Below, one piece after another: positions 10,583 through 24,000 of a stretch of DNA of 64,000 nucleotides. This DNA is from Chimonanthus salicifolius (lineage: Eukaryota > Streptophyta > Magnoliopsida > Laurales > Calycanthaceae). The position numbers were made by a program, and so were the translations under genes. The notes below the pieces were generated by a model, which was given only the letters and a program-made list of their open reading frames with translations, had not been told where the DNA came from and searched no databases. Positions within the stretch are counted from its first letter, which is position 1, and every line of letters begins with the position of its first letter. Location of the stretch: positions 20,628,448-20,692,447 of the forward strand of contig CM023539.1 in NCBI GenBank assembly GCA_013350335.1, read 5' to 3'.

Positions 10583-11459
10583 AATCCCGAATGAGGAAGC
10601 TTACAAGTTGCTGAGAAGAGAGACAATACGACGGACCCGAACAATAAAACTGCTCTGAAGTGGGGCCCACTAAGATCGAGGATGTCAGTGTGGAGAGGCG
10701 AACACAACCCTGTGGAATCCTAGGCAAATGGAAGCCTAAAACAACAGATCTGGGCAAAATGGAAGCCTAAAACAACATATCTGGGCAAAAAACTGGTTAC
10801 ACAGGTGGTGCCGGTGGCAAAAGGAAGGTCCAAAAGAGGTCCCACCGTTGATGATAGATAAGAAACACCAATCCAATGACAGAACAAGACAAGGGCGACT
10901 CCAATCCCAAAAGCAGCAGATCTAGACAAAAAATCCCAAAAACACCGGATTTGGGCGGCACAGGCAGCAATAGGGAGAACAACAATAAGGTGGGTCCCAC
11001 CGTGGATAGGGAGTTGGCCACTAGGTCCGATGAGGACAAGGCTAAGGGGCGATGCAAAGGGTAGGCAGCAACTAGGAAGAGAGTCACTTCCTGTGCAGAT
11101 CCAACCGAAGAAGACCAAAAACTGTAAAAAACTGGGCGGAAGAGTCCTGGTTGCGAAAGTGGAGAACTGGGCCCCATGGGGTACCGAAATCCAAGGACAA
11201 CCTTGGGCGTAGAAAGAGGACCCTGGGGCAAAGGAAGGGGTGACGATCCTTGTTGCAAAAGGAGAAGATCCAGACATATTTGAAGAGAGGAATCTGACAG
11301 TTGTGATGAGGCCAGGAGTGGTGTTGGGCAAAGAAAACAGCAACGTCGACCCTGCAGGAATGCAAGGGAAAAACCACTAGGGAAAACGACCACCGGACAA
11401 CAAATCTACAGTGAAAATACTTCAAGACGGCATCCAGAAAACCGTTCTGGTTGATATCA
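10583..11459 (-). other. Copia-2 5' leader and primer site
   Basis: Noncoding leader between the 5' LTR and gag. A tandem duplication of about 34 bp (GGCAAAATGGAAGCCTAAAA, about 10728-10795) lies near its 3' end. The primer site beside the LTR reads TGATATCAACCAG on the minus strand, a mutated form of the initiator-Met tRNA primer TGGTATCAGAGC. Confidence 0.7.
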
Positions 11460-11747
11460 TGTTGAATGATAAACAAAATATAAGAAAAATAAGAAGAAGA
11501 AGACAGATGGAGAAGAATTCTTCTCTTGTTTGTATTCAATTCTATATTCCAAACTGTGGTGTTGTACATGTATATATAGGAAATAAGGGAGCTAATCATG
11601 CAGACCAAAAAGGAAAATACGAATTTAAAATATAATTACAGACTATTAGACACCTAATCTAGTTGGTCTTGCAATATACATTGAACTTGGACATTTTCTG
11701 TCCTACAACACAAGAATGGTGCCTGAATTGGATCGGGTCCCACAACA
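11460..11747 (-). repeat. Copia-2 5' LTR
   Basis: TGTTGAATGATAAAC...GGTCCCACAACA, 288 bp, partner of 6136-6420 and followed by the CAGTC duplication at 11748-11752. Confidence 0.95.
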
Positions 11748-12489
11748 CAGTCTTCCTCATCCCAAACCTGAACCCAACATCATATAGATCCTGTTCACGC
11801 CAAACCCATCTTACCGTCCCTTTTCCATCTTTTATTTATTTTATTCCCATCAATCCACCAACTTCATTGAGTTGTTTTTCTTTTATATAGTAAAATGTAG
11901 ATGTGAATGATTTATTGAATCAGTTCTCTCTCTCTGAAAATTTTGCTTTAAGAAAATCCTCATTTTGAAGTTCTATCAAATTGGTTCTATTTTGTTGCAT
12001 GTACTACATAAATTAGCCACATGAAACTACAGTGTAGTATCAAACTATGAATCATGTGAAGTTAGACTAGTAGTTATTTTCAAAGTAAATTAGCTACATG
12101 TATGTCTGTTTCATCGTTAGATTGTTTGCAACCGAATAAACTACCATTGAACTCAAATTGTCAAAAATATAGGGAAAAAACTTGTAGAGTGAGGCTTTGT
12201 CACTTTTATTTTATTTCAATTTCTTGGTACTTCAATATAAAAATTTAAAATAAAGGCAAACTTTTATATTAGATTTTTCTATTATTTAATGATCATCACT
12301 TCAACCTTTTACGATATGTTTAAGTGCAATTAAAATGATAAAAATTAATACTTAGGTCAAAATAATTTAAATAATTTTTTAATTCGGCGTATCCTGCCGC
12401 ACCCGTATCCTAGTTTTTCAAAATTTACCGTATCCCCATATCGGATACGTGTCGTATCCGATATGCGTACCGGTATCGGTGCTTCTTAG

Positions 12490-12994
12490 GTCTACAACAA
12501 TTCGAGAAGTCGCAGAATTGGCAAAATTCCTTTTGAGATTGTTTATGGCATTAACCCCAATAATATGCTTGATCTTATTCGGTTATTTCTATACATGGTG
12601 TTGGTGAAGCAATCTTGAGGGTGAGGATATTGCTTCTCAACAGGAAACAATCCATGAACAAGTTCTTAGAGAAATGAATGAGAGGACGCAAAAATATAAA
12701 GAAGATGCGGACCGACATAGAAGGTGATCTTGTATGGGTGCATCTTCGGAAGGAGAGCTTTCGGCCGGTGCTTACAACAAACTCAAGCAACAAAACGTGG
12801 GGCCTTGTGAAGTGTTAAGGAAGATCCATGACAAAGCCTATAAAGTCAAGCTTCTGGACGACATCAACACATCTGACATGTTCAATGTTGCGGACCTAAA
12901 GCTCTTCAAGGAGGAAGAAGATATTGACGGCGATGTTTCAAATTTGAGGACAAATTCCTCCAAACTGGAGGGAGTGATAAGGGCCTCAACCTAA
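12490..12994 (+). pseudogene. Gypsy-A integrase C-terminal part
   Basis: Continues the fragment ending at 5252. NNSRSRRIGKIPFEIVYGINPNNMLDLI is read across 12495-12580, then stop-broken sequence. From 12734 there is an open frame (KLKQQNVGPCEVLRKIHDKAYKVKLLDDINTSDMFNVADLKLF) typical of the integrase C-terminal domain. The last codons (LRTNSSKLEGV) overlap a GA-rich stretch (about 12955-12974) that would serve as polypurine tract. The C-terminal domain is well preserved relative to the rest. Confidence 0.8.
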
Positions 12995-14244
12995 ACATGG
13001 ATTTTGAAGACAACAAGGAGCAATTGGAAGATGATTTCATGGAAATGGCACTCCTAGCACATGAACAATTTGACGGTGCAAAACGAGGTCCATTGAGGCC
13101 TCCATATGGGCCCGAAACCATCAAGCAAATTGGCTCATGGGTTTGGACATTGGGTCAGCCCTCCAAATCCATAAAATTTGGCCCAATTTAGTCCACATAA
13201 GAGGTCCATTTGTAGCCCACAAGGAGTGATGGGAATCCAACATGACATGCCATGTCATGTTCCATGTCACTTGCCAAGTTGACCATTTCTCCTACAATTT
13301 TGTTGCTAGAGTCCTCTCACAATGGGAAGTCCTTGGACGCATGGAAGCTCCTAAATTCTTGTTATCAATGAATTGGGAAGCTTTGGAATGGAGGAAAGAA
13401 ATGCATTGAGAGATTTTTGGTTCCACAATTTTTGCTCCAATTTCAAGCAAGTCAAAGTCATGTGCATCCATGGACGATTGAAATACTTTTGTAATTTATC
13501 TGTTTTTTTTAACATTTACTATGTAATAAGGACACATGACATCATGTGGATGGTGGAAAATTAGAAGAATTAGGAATCAAATGGAGAATGACGTGTAAAT
13601 GGAGAGCCAAAATCGTATGTGATCCTTGAATGTAGGATCTTAAGCAAAAACATAGGGGAATGGATGATTGTAACAATGTTTTCCAAAAATTTTCTTGTGC
13701 CAACCTCAAGTATAAATTAAGGTAGGGACATGCATGCAAGGTACAATTCAATTCAGCCAATAAAAAATTATCTTTGGTGCTTGTCTCTCCAAGTTTGGCA
13801 AGCGATTTATTTTGATTTGAATTTCAGAAAATTATTTGTCTTTAATTAATTTTGTGGTTGCAAATTTAGATTAATTGGTGTGTATTCTTCGAATTTATTT
13901 CAGCAAATTAAAATTAATTATTACACATTTCTTTGTGTGAATTTTAAATTAAAATTGAAGCCTTTGTCAATTTTATTCCGGTGAGGATTGTTGACCTAGT
14001 TGTGATTAGGACCTTTAATTTTTCCCGTTAAGTGAAATTTCTTTGGATTCTCTAATCAACTTTTGGGGTTCCATATAAAATCGGCCGGATTGAGATTAGT
14101 TTTCAGGTGATCAATTTGATTTTCCCACCATCTCTGGCTTCGATTTCCTAGAGGTCAAAATATTGCACTTTATTGTGGGTTTGAGTGATTGGACATAACC
14201 TTCAATTTCAACTGGAGCCTTTTGCCAAACTTTCGTTGTGTTTA
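12975..14244 (+). repeat. LTR-like sequence of Gypsy-A (3' side)
   Basis: A TG dinucleotide (TGATAAGGGCC) follows the polypurine-like tract. A TATA-like site (TATAAATTAAGG) lies at about 13711, followed by A/T-rich sequence, as expected of a plant Gypsy LTR. No second copy is in the window and the 3' end is not defined. A 64-residue open frame at 12997-13191 has no recognised domain. Confidence 0.4.
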
Positions 14245-14756
14245 GAAGCTAGGCTTCATAAGAGCTCAATTGGATAGAAGATTAAAATTTGAGGTCAAGG
14301 AAAGTGATTAATATGGTAGATACAATTTATTGCTTCACAATGCTAACCCATTTGCTAGGTTTTAAAAGCAACTTGTGGATAAACAATATTGCTGCAGTCA
14401 GTTCTTCTCTGAACTGGTACCGGCCTAGACTGGTTCTTGGTACAAACCAGTAGATATGATATGTATTAGCCTGTATTATGCTCCATGATTTTTGTCATAC
14501 ATGAAGCTAGGCTTCATAAGAGCTCAATTGGATAGAAGATTAAAATTTGAGGTCAAGGAAAGTGATTAATATGGTAGATACAATTCATTGCTTCACAATG
14601 CTAACCCATTTGATAAGTTTTAAAAGCAACTTGTAGATAAACAATACTGCTGCACTCTTCTCTGAGCTGGTACCGGCCCAGACTGGTTCTTGGTACAGAC
14701 CAGTAGATATGATAAGTATTAGCTTGTATTATGCTCCATGATTTTTGTCATACATG
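14245..14756. repeat. 268-bp tandem duplication, two copies
   Basis: Copy 1 is 14245-14512 and copy 2 is 14513 to about 14756. Both start GAAGCTAGGCTTCATAAG and end TTTTTGTCATACATG. They are nearly identical apart from a small deletion and scattered substitutions. Copy 2 ends about 60 bp before the first visible ClpP6 exon, so the duplication is intronic or immediately upstream of it. Confidence 0.9.
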
Positions 14757-14816
14757 CTCTTGTTTTCTGGTGGTTTTCCTTGTCTTTGAAGCTTATAATT
14801 TCAATTTGTAACTCAG

Positions 14817-15021
14817 ATATGGTGGAATTATAGAAGCGAAAAAGGGGAATCCACCTATAATGCCATCTGTGATGACTCCTGGAGGACCTCTAGATCTTTC
14901 AGCTGTACTTTTCCGCAATCGTATAATCTTCATTGGACAGCCAGTTAACTCTCAAGTGGCACAACGGGTTATATCACAGCTTCTAACATTGGCAGCTGTT
15001 GATGAGGATGCTGATATTCTG
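14817..15021 (+). CDS. CLPP6: ClpP6 exon A (IIEAKKG to DADIL)
   Basis: Acceptor AACTCAG ends at 14816. The first base completes a split codon, then [13 protein letters not shown] follows. It holds the N-terminal strand and the first part of the head domain through [19 protein letters not shown]. The donor GTGTGG starts at 15022 and the exon ends in phase 0. Confidence 0.9.
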
Positions 15022-18000
15022 GTGTGGTTATATTTCAAATTTATAGTTGACTTGTTTTTGTTTACTACTGCACATGATACTATATTCTTTGGATGACTGT
15101 ATACTTGTTAGGTATCAGATTAGCAACTGATCCTAAAAAAATGGTTTATTTGGTAGTGGTGTGTTGTGTGATTTATATATAGATGTTCTCTTTTTTCAGA
15201 TATACCTGAATTGCCCTGGTGGAAGCACCTATTCTGTGTTGGCAATTTATGACTGTATGTCTTGGGTAAGGTTGCTCAGTTTCCTTGTGTTTTTCCTTTT
15301 ATTTGTTTCTTTCTATATTCCTTTTATCAGTGTGGATGAAATGTATAGCTATTAATTAGTAACCAAAAGGTTACAATAATCATAGCAAACAATAATCCAT
15401 TCCATAAAAAATCTTAATGGAAGCTAAACAAGTCTAATGGTCTCATTCCTTTTACATTTTCTAATTTTTTTTGTAGCCATTGGTAGTCATTTTTTTAAAT
15501 TGCTAAACGTACAATTCAATGATCTATGTGCGTTTTGTGCTAAAAAATTTGAAACATTTAAGATTATCTAGATATTAGTACGATGGGTTGTGTTTTCACA
15601 CAAAAAGTTGTTCATCCACAAGGAAGAAATACATGCACACCAAAGATTTCAAATTGGATAGAGAATTGAAACATGGGAATGCATGTTATTCTTTTGTTTG
15701 CAATGGTATCATGCATGTGAAGCTATATTTTTCTTTCCTTGATGCCAATGTTTTGAGTGACACATTGGATGGATGTTCACCTCATGCATGTGAAGCTATA
15801 AGAAAGTAGAGGAAATAAAATTGTACATGCTATTAGTTAAGTAGAAGACTGAAAATAATGGTATATGCTATTATTTATATAAGTGAAAAGATCATCTGCT
15901 GTCATCCCCATAAAAACTACCTTGAGGATAAGTGAATCCATCACCCATCTATAAAACAATGTCTTAAGAGAGAAAATGAACATATTACCTCGTGTTCAGA
16001 TTACAATAATTTGTTCTGACTGTAATCATTCAAAGCCTCATCATTTGAAACATATATTGCTCGTATGCACTCACTTGAAATCCCATGACAGAAGTTTTAT
16101 TCATTGTCTTAAACCATTTATATTTCTTGCTATGTTCAGATAAAGCCAAAGGTAGGCACTGTATGTTTTGGATTAGCTGCTAGCCAAGGGGCACTCCTCC
16201 TTGCTGGTGGAGAAAAGGGAATGCGCTATGCGATGCCAAATGCTCGTATCATGATACATCAACCTCAAAGTGGATGCGGGGTATAACATTTTGGCACAAT
16301 TATCTTTACTAAGTCAAAATGTCCACGTGAAATTGCTTCATGACAAGTCATGCTTCTTTATATTAAAACTTGTTTTTCATTATTCTGTTTTCATTTTTCA
16401 GGGCCATGTGGAGGATGTGAGACGACAAGTTAATGAGGCCGTTCAATCTCGTCATGTAACTTTCTCTACCTCATAAATGTTTGTTGTGATAAGTTGACAA
16501 GTTAACATTCAATTTTTTTTTTTTTCTCATAATGGAATGGTTTGACCCAATGACTATCTTCATAGTTAGTGAGCTCCATACTAGATTCCAGTGGTTCATT
16601 GTTAGGCTTCAATTAACAACCTGAGGCTATATATATAAACCAGGATTATCTAGGCTCTAGCCCTCAACTAACAACTTAAGGACCCTGACATTGGAAGAGG
16701 AGACATGACTTTCTTCTCGAAGGATCTTTGGTTAGGGGATAGGCCCTTAGAAATGTACCCTAGGTTTTCAGAATAGCTAGGAACAAACAAGACTTAGTCC
16801 AGGATTGTTACAGAGTTAAGGGTGATCACATTTCCTGGCACCTTCACTTCAGGAGAGAATTGAGATCCTTCAAGAGCGAGATCAAGGATAACCTGTTACT
16901 CCAGTTAGGTGAGTTCTCATCCTTTTTAGGAGAGGAGGACAAACTCGTTTGGACTGGTGATTCATCTGGTACTTACTCGGTTAAGACAATGGTAGACTTG
17001 CTCACTGTTTGGATTGTTGGAGGAAGATGTCGATCACCTTTTCACTAGATGCCTAGTCTCTTGGAATTTGTGGATAAATTGCAGTAGTCTTATTGGTGTA
17101 CCATGGGTTTTCAATAGAACCTATGAAGGATTAGTGGGGTCTTGTTTCCTCTCTAGACTTAACCCTAGGATGAAGGCATCATGAAACATGATTCCAGCAA
17201 TAGTCTTATGGTCTGTTTGGAAGGAGAGAAATTCAAGAATCTTCGAGGGAAAGTCAACTGAGGTTAGTGAGCTCTTTCAGAAAGCCAAATGAGGATTTGT
17301 GTTTGGCTTCTTTTTGGTGAAGAGGTCAAGGGACTCAGCCATTGACTTCTTTTCACTGTGGGAATGGTGCATGAGCGGATACCCTAGGAAACCGAAAAGC
17401 TTAGTCAATTTGTCCCCTCCTCAACAAGGTCTCCAGAAATTCAACGGGGATGGAGCTTCTAGGGGAAAATAGGGACCAACGGTGGTAGGTGTCCTTTGAG
17501 ACCACAATGGCCAAACTACCCTAGTATTCACAGAGTCGGTGGGGCTTAGGGATTCGAACGATGTGGAACTCCTTAGTATTAAGAGAGCTTTGACCATTTG
17601 GAGAGTTTCAGGGCATGGAAAACTAGTCATAGAAGGGGATTCGAAAAATGCAATCAAATGGGCTAAGGGACTGAAGCGACCACAATTGAGATTGATTACC
17701 ACGGTTAGAGAGATAAGGGCTCTCGCTTCGGGACTTGAGGTATCCTTTGCCCAAGTTAGTCGCACAACTAATGGTGTGGTGGGCTTCTTTGCAAAGAACG
17801 AAGTTGACAACTCAGTTTCAGGCATTATCCATCTTTGAGATAGGAGGAGTTTGAGTAGGATTGATGCTTAGTTTATCATATTTGTTATATGGATGTCTTG
17901 TATTTTTGCTTCTTATGTGTGTTTTTTATGGTCTAGACCTTATAGACCCTCATTTCCTTTGATGTATTTGTACTGTTCATTTATCTATTAATATAATTTG

Positions 18001-21000
18001 TCTTCCACTTCTGTTTGGATCCTTGGAGCGTTTGCTCCAATCTTCTACTTCTGTCTGGATGCTTGGAGTTTTTGCTCCATGTATGTATTTATTTATTTCT
18101 TGAACTTTTTCTTTTTTCATTTCAAGGTTTAAACCTTATAGACCCTCTTTTGATTTCTACTTGTATTTGTTCCTTATCTTTTAATATATTAAACCTTTGT
18201 TACCACTCAAAAAAAAGTACGAAGTTTTCATGGACTTGCCTCCTATAGGCAGTTCATCAAAGACTTCAGTACTGTGATCTTCTATCACAAATTACATGTA
18301 GAACGTCGCATTTCAGTGGACACCTGTCCACCTGAAGCAGACAAGAGTTTCGCCCTAATGAAGCAAAATCTCTCAAGCTCCAGTGCTAGCTCTTCCTGAC
18401 ATCAGCAAGCAGTTTGTGGTATATTGTGACACCTCACATGTGGACATCGGTGCAATTCTCAATCCAGATCAGAGACTGGTGGCCTTCTTCAGTGAGAAGC
18501 TAAGTGGAGCTCCTCTTTGTAATTCTACCTACCTCGTGGAGTTATACACGATCGTTCAGGCCTTATGACATTGGTGACATTACCTCATCCTCAAGCCATT
18601 TGTGCTCAACTCAGATCATGAGGCCTTAAAATACATTAATGGGCAACACAAGTTGAGTTTCCAGGCACACCACGTGGGTAACATACTTAAAGGAGTTTTA
18701 CTTTTGTTCATCACAAATGAGGTATGCAGAACAGAGTTGTAGATGCTTTCAGTAGAACGGTCATGTTGCTGAGTAGCATGCAAATCCAAGTCGTTGGATT
18801 TGACACATTCCATGAGCTCTACAAAGAAGACCAAGATTTTGGCCAAGTCTGGAAGCTATGCTGAAAGGTCCTCATAAAGACTATCAGGACAACCTTTGTT
18901 CAGAGGTTCGAGATTGTGCATTCCAGTTTGTTCCCTAAGGGAGCGTATCGTAAAGGAACTACATGGCGGCAGATTTGCAGGTAATTTCGGCAGAAATTAG
19001 ACAATTGTCTTAGTTGAAGAGAAGTTTTACTGGCCAAGGATTCAGAAGGACATGGCAAAGCACATTGACAGATGCCATGTATGTCAAACAGCCAAAGGTC
19101 AATCACACACAGGCTTGTACACTCTCTAACCTGTTCCTAAAGCACCATGGACTTGTTGATGGACTTCGTTCTTGGAGTTCCTTTCACCCAAAGAGGTATG
19201 AACAATGTATCTGTTGTGGTTGATAGATGTTCGAAGATGGCTCATTTACTTTCCTGCAAGAAGATTTCAGATGCATCCTGCATTGCATCAATCTACTTCA
19301 AGGAAGTGTTTTGACTTCACGGCATCCCGAAGTCGATTGTTTCTGATCGTGACACGAAGTTTATGAGCCACTTATGGACTTCTCTATGGCAAATGTTGGG
19401 GACTGAGTTGAAGTTCCCTACATCATACCATCCTTAGACAGACGGAAGTTGTCAATCGCTCACTTGGGAACCTCCTTAGAAACTTGATTGGTAGAAAGCC
19501 CAAGCAGTGGGATGACTATACCACATGCAGAATTCGACTACAAGAGATCCAGAAACCGTACTTTCTTTCCCCTTTCGAGATCGTCTATGGTTGCAAACCA
19601 TCCACCATTCTTGATTTGATTCCACCTACTTTACCAGAAGGCAGACACAAGTCCGTGGAAGACATGCTCACAGATATTCAACAACTTTAATGAAGGTTAG
19701 TGAGAAGATTGAGGAAGGCAACTTGAAATACAAAGAAGATGCGACAAACTCCGCAGAAGAGTTGTATTTGATGAAGGTAATCTCGTGTGGGTTAAGGATT
19801 TCCAGTTGGTAACTACAACAGTCAGCCTATCCAACTCAGCAAGCCAGTCAGCTTCTGACTCAGCACCGCCTCAGTCTTTTGCTGCAGCATATAGAACGTC
19901 CAATCAGTCCAAAACCGAGTGGACTACAAACTCCACTCAGGTTTCGACTTCTTCACTCGTTAGACTCCATGGCTGACTCGTCATTTCCAATGGCGGGTGG
20001 ACTATGGGTCCTATTCGAATTGCAGCAAAGAGGCATGGAAGGCTGCATACATCCGACTCGCAACTCGTTGATTTTTGGCTGGTTTTGTTAGGGTTTTTTT
20101 TTCCATTGGTTAATTAGCTTGTAACCTAGGTTAGGTTTAGAACTAACTAGAGTTTATTCCACGTACTTAAAAAAATATTTAAGGAGATGCATGGCAGCCA
20201 ATTGGAGCAACCAAGGGTGGATTGAAATCTCTAGTGAAGAGTCAAGAGTCTGAGTCCCAAGTGTGGGCATGTGTCAAAGTTTGGGACACTGATTTATCTT
20301 TCCAATTTGTAAGTAGTTTCCATTTTTATTTTGAGTCTAGTATTTTCTTTGTTGAAATTAATAAAGCTTGCATTGTTTCGCGTAGTTCAATTGGATTGCT
20401 AAGTAATTGTGTTTGCAATTCTTTTATTTCTTTCAATCGCATTTACTGGAATGTCAGAACTACATGTTTCTTAAGGTGTGTGTGTAGCATTCCTCTTGGA
20501 CGGGAGCACATCCGGTTGACGTCGGATAATTCTCCATATTGCGTGTGTGGTTCCTAGGTAGTTCAATTGGATTGCTATTTTGGACTACATCAGGATTGGA
20601 GCAATATTCGGTTGACACTGAATTAGTCTCCTATTTTATTCATGTTGACTAAGGATGGTTCTTAACACTACATTAGGCTACATCATCTTTGCATGCATCA
20701 TGACAGAGAGGAGAACTAGGCGAACACAATGTGGTGATGCTGATCAACAACAAATGAAGATGTCGAAACTTCCAAGTCCCTATAAGTGGCCGGAAGGTGC
20801 ATTTGTGTTATTTGTGAGCTGGGCTACATCAACTAACCAATAGAGATAGGGCTTCTCAAACCCATAGGGCTATGAAGCAAGTCACAAAGCTAAATGTGTA
20901 TGTAAGGCTAAAGTTTTATTTTGATCCAATCATTTAAGCTATGTGATTTTAGCACTTAAAATCAAAGATTTATAATGGTTAAAAGATTTATTGGTTGTGA

Positions 21001-24000
21001 TCACAAGCTTAAATGATTATATATTAATGAAATTTAATCGGTCCTCTTTTCAAGTGATCCAAGCTACATAAATCCTATAAAAGTAGGGCCCCAATTTATT
21101 GTAAATAGGCAATATTTCAGAAAGACAGAGAATCAAATTAGCTAGTCAATATAATTTGAATACAAACCCGGCCGGTATAAGAGGCGTGTTGCGTGATTAG
21201 AATGGGAGGACATCGATAGTTTTTTCTAATGTTGTGAAAATTGAATCGTATCGTAAATCGTTAATACATCTTGAATCGCAAATCGTGTATCGTAAATCGT
21301 AGAATCGTAAGATTCATAAATGTTTCTCCTAAAAAATATTTAATATATGAAATAATGTAAAATATGTCTAAAATGTAATAACATGAGTAATTCTCCAATT
21401 TTCTTTCAATATTAAGTGAATTCTATATAATTAGTTCATTGGAGCTCAAATTTCAATGCTCCAACTCCCAAAAGTATAAGACCAGTATATAATCCAACTA
21501 TACTGTGAAAAGCCAATAATGAATTAAAAAACCCTCAAAAAATCGAAAGGTCTTAAATGCTCATTAACTCAAGCCTTGAAAACCATTAAAACGAAATGTT
21601 TCATACTTTCACACTCGTAATAACCCAATAATTCTATTCTTTATATGAATCGTAAGATTTGTTGATAGACGAATCGTTCCTCTTAACATATCTTATGAAT
21701 CGTAAGATACGAATCGTGTATCGTAAGATTTTAACAACTATGGTTTTTTCAGAATCCATAGGACGACGAGATTCCAACGAAGCAGAACTTATCATATTAG
21801 GAAAGTATTGACCATCTGGTCCTCAATAGGAAGAGGAAAATTGATCATTGAAGGGGACTCTACGAATGCAATGAAGTTGCCAGCATGGTTAAAAAGACCT
21901 CTATGGAAAATGATCACAATAGTAAGAGAAATTAGAGCTTTATGTTCAGAAAGGGAGATCGCTTTCGTGGCAGTCAGGAGATATGCAAAAGGGTTTGCTG
22001 ACTTTTTTGCCAAAAATGGGATGGATTCTAACACTACAGGCGTGTTTTATATATGAGATATCTTGGGGAGACTGGGCTTTTGATTAATGTTGAAGGGCAT
22101 TATTTGTTCTTCTGTACTCTGTTCTTTGCACTTTACTCTCTTCTTTTTTGCTATCTTGGGGTTTATGTCTCTTAGACCCTTTCTTGACACCCTTTGTAAA
22201 TTCTTTCATCATCCACTGAAAAAAGAAAAAGAACATAGTCTCACATGGAGCTGTATGCCTGAATAGATTGCTACCTGATTGTATTGTAGATTGACCATTC
22301 TTTTATATCTTATCCATTAGAAACATTGATTTTGAGTACTTCCTACCACCCACGTCATTAACCATTGTCCACTTGTCACTTGATCACCAGTCAATCCTCT
22401 ATGCATCTGTGACTATGATCACTGCTCAAAGCTATATACATCCATGGAAGGAACCCATCTCAATCGTTTTCTGTCTTCAATATGTGATCATTACATCTAC
22501 ATGATTCTTTGCATTTTTATGTGCGTTTATACCCTTAAATGGTTAAACTGATGGAATAGATGACTGATAAAACTGATTCAGAATAAATATTCTCTATTTT
22601 TGTAATTGCTGGAGGAAACGAAACACTATTGGGAACCTTACGAGGAATTTAATGGGGACCATTCACTTCATCCCCTCAGATTGGATGAATTGGAATGGTC
22701 AACTAGTTCACCTTCTTTAGATACGTTATCCATATATCATATTCCATTGTGATGAAGATCAAGATAGTATTGAACGTTCAATTGTATGAATGTTGAAGGA
22801 AGAGATAGTATCAACCTCCAACAAATGGGACCAATCAAACTTCCTTTCGATGTGGTGATGAACCATAAATAAGCTGCATGCGGGTCTTAGCTAGTTTCTA
22901 ATGAAATTAGTTTCAAGTTTAATTGAATTAAAATTGGAAGATGTAATTTCCAAAGATAATAGAAATTTAAATAACTTTAAAAGAGCTTAATTATAAAGAG
23001 AAAATGCAAACCACAACTTAACTCGAATAAACTTTGGAACTAAAATTCAAAAGAGAACTTACAAAAACACTAAAATCCACACTTGGATTTCTTGAACTAA
23101 ATTACAACTCCAAGACTTGATGATCAAAATTCGATGATGTACAAGGTTAGCAATGACCTATATTTATGGTGTTAGGAGTGATACTAAACCAGAGGTAAAC
23201 CTAGGGTCAACCAACCTTGGTTGGCATAATATAATGTGGGTTGGTTGGGTTTGTTATGCTAGCTAAGGTTTGACACATCATCTAGGCCAAGAAGGAAAAA
23301 AAAGACAAAAAGATTTCCAATGGAATTGTTCCACCTAAGCCCTAATGACTCATCCATGTTTGCGCCAAGGTGTTGTGCATTGAATTGGAAACATCAATCA
23401 TTTGGAGATGCTTGCATGACTTCCATATGCACAAAAGAGAGAGGAAGTAACCAATGAAAGAATGCCATGTAGGATGGTGAGGTGTTCCAACCAGTGTTGT
23501 TAAAATCGTCCGAGTTGCGAGTCGACTCGGCTCGGATGGTCTAGCGAGTCAACTCACTGGTTCAATTGAAAAAACCCATTAATCGGTCGAGTTTTGCGAA
23601 AATCGAAGGTCGTGCAATTCCAAAATTGTCAATCGCACCATCGTGCGATGAAGAGAGAAAATGGAAAAAAAATGAAAAATCAGCAAAAAAAAAAAAAAAA
23701 AAGGAAGACACAATGAAGATGCACTTCACCTTTGCTACAAAACCCATCCTCTTCCTCTTCCTCTTCGTCGTGCCTCTGCGTCGCGTCTGTTTTTCGAAAA
23801 CCTCTCCTCTGCTCTTTCGTTTTCAACGAAAGCAAGGGTTCCTTTCCTTTCTTTCGTTCGCTTTTAATATATGTGAAGCAAAAATGACACGTGGACATAA
23901 TGTGAAAGTAAAGTTACCGAAGTTGCTAGATTTTTTTATAGCATTCCCTTATATTCGCATATTTTATAAATTTTTATATATATATATATATATATAGTAT

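Larger units (their letters stand above)
6136..11747 (-). mobile_element. Copia-2: full-length Ty1/Copia retrotransposon
   Basis: A complete 5.6-kb minus-strand element. Two LTRs (285 and 288 bp, TGTTG...CAACA) are flanked by the 5-bp duplication CAGTC at 6131-6135 and 11748-11752. On the minus strand, after the 5' LTR, there is a degenerate primer site (TGATATCAACCAG, beside 11459), then leader, gag, protease, integrase, reverse transcriptase and RNase H, with a polypurine tract at 6421-6433. This is the Copia gene order. Several frameshifts and stops, plus a changed RT active site, make it non-autonomous. By eye the LTRs differ at roughly 16-20 positions (about 6%), so the insertion is not recent. 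Confidence 0.95.
5253..12489. mobile_element. TIR DNA transposon carrying a nested Copia element
   Basis: The left end (AATGAAGCACGGATAC) and the right end (reverse complement CTAAGAAGCACCGATACC) share the core GAAGCAC-N-GATAC. They are flanked by a 9-bp near-perfect duplication, GTCTACAAT (5244-5252) and GTCTACAAC (12490-12498). Both ends carry many subterminal CGGATACG or GTATCCG motifs (about 5265-5410 and 12385-12475). Joining the flanks restores a Gypsy integrase reading. A 9-bp duplication fits Mutator-like elements, but 8 bp (hAT) cannot be excluded. Without the Copia the element is about 1.6 kb. No transposase was recognised. Sequence between about 5520 and 6135 (Pro/Ser-rich in one frame) could be captured host DNA. 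Confidence 0.65.

Noticed and set aside
10720..11393. Long Leu/Ser/Phe-rich minus ORFs of about 200 residues
   Set aside because: They lie in the Copia-2 untranslated leader, in overlapping frames with no domain; probably chance.
6136..11747. Endogenous pararetrovirus
   Set aside because: LTRs, target duplication, integrase and Copia gene order are present; no movement or coat protein motif.
23566..23997. 143-residue Lys/Phe-rich ORF as hAT transposase
   Set aside because: No hAT dimerisation or DDE motif; it ends in a TA microsatellite.
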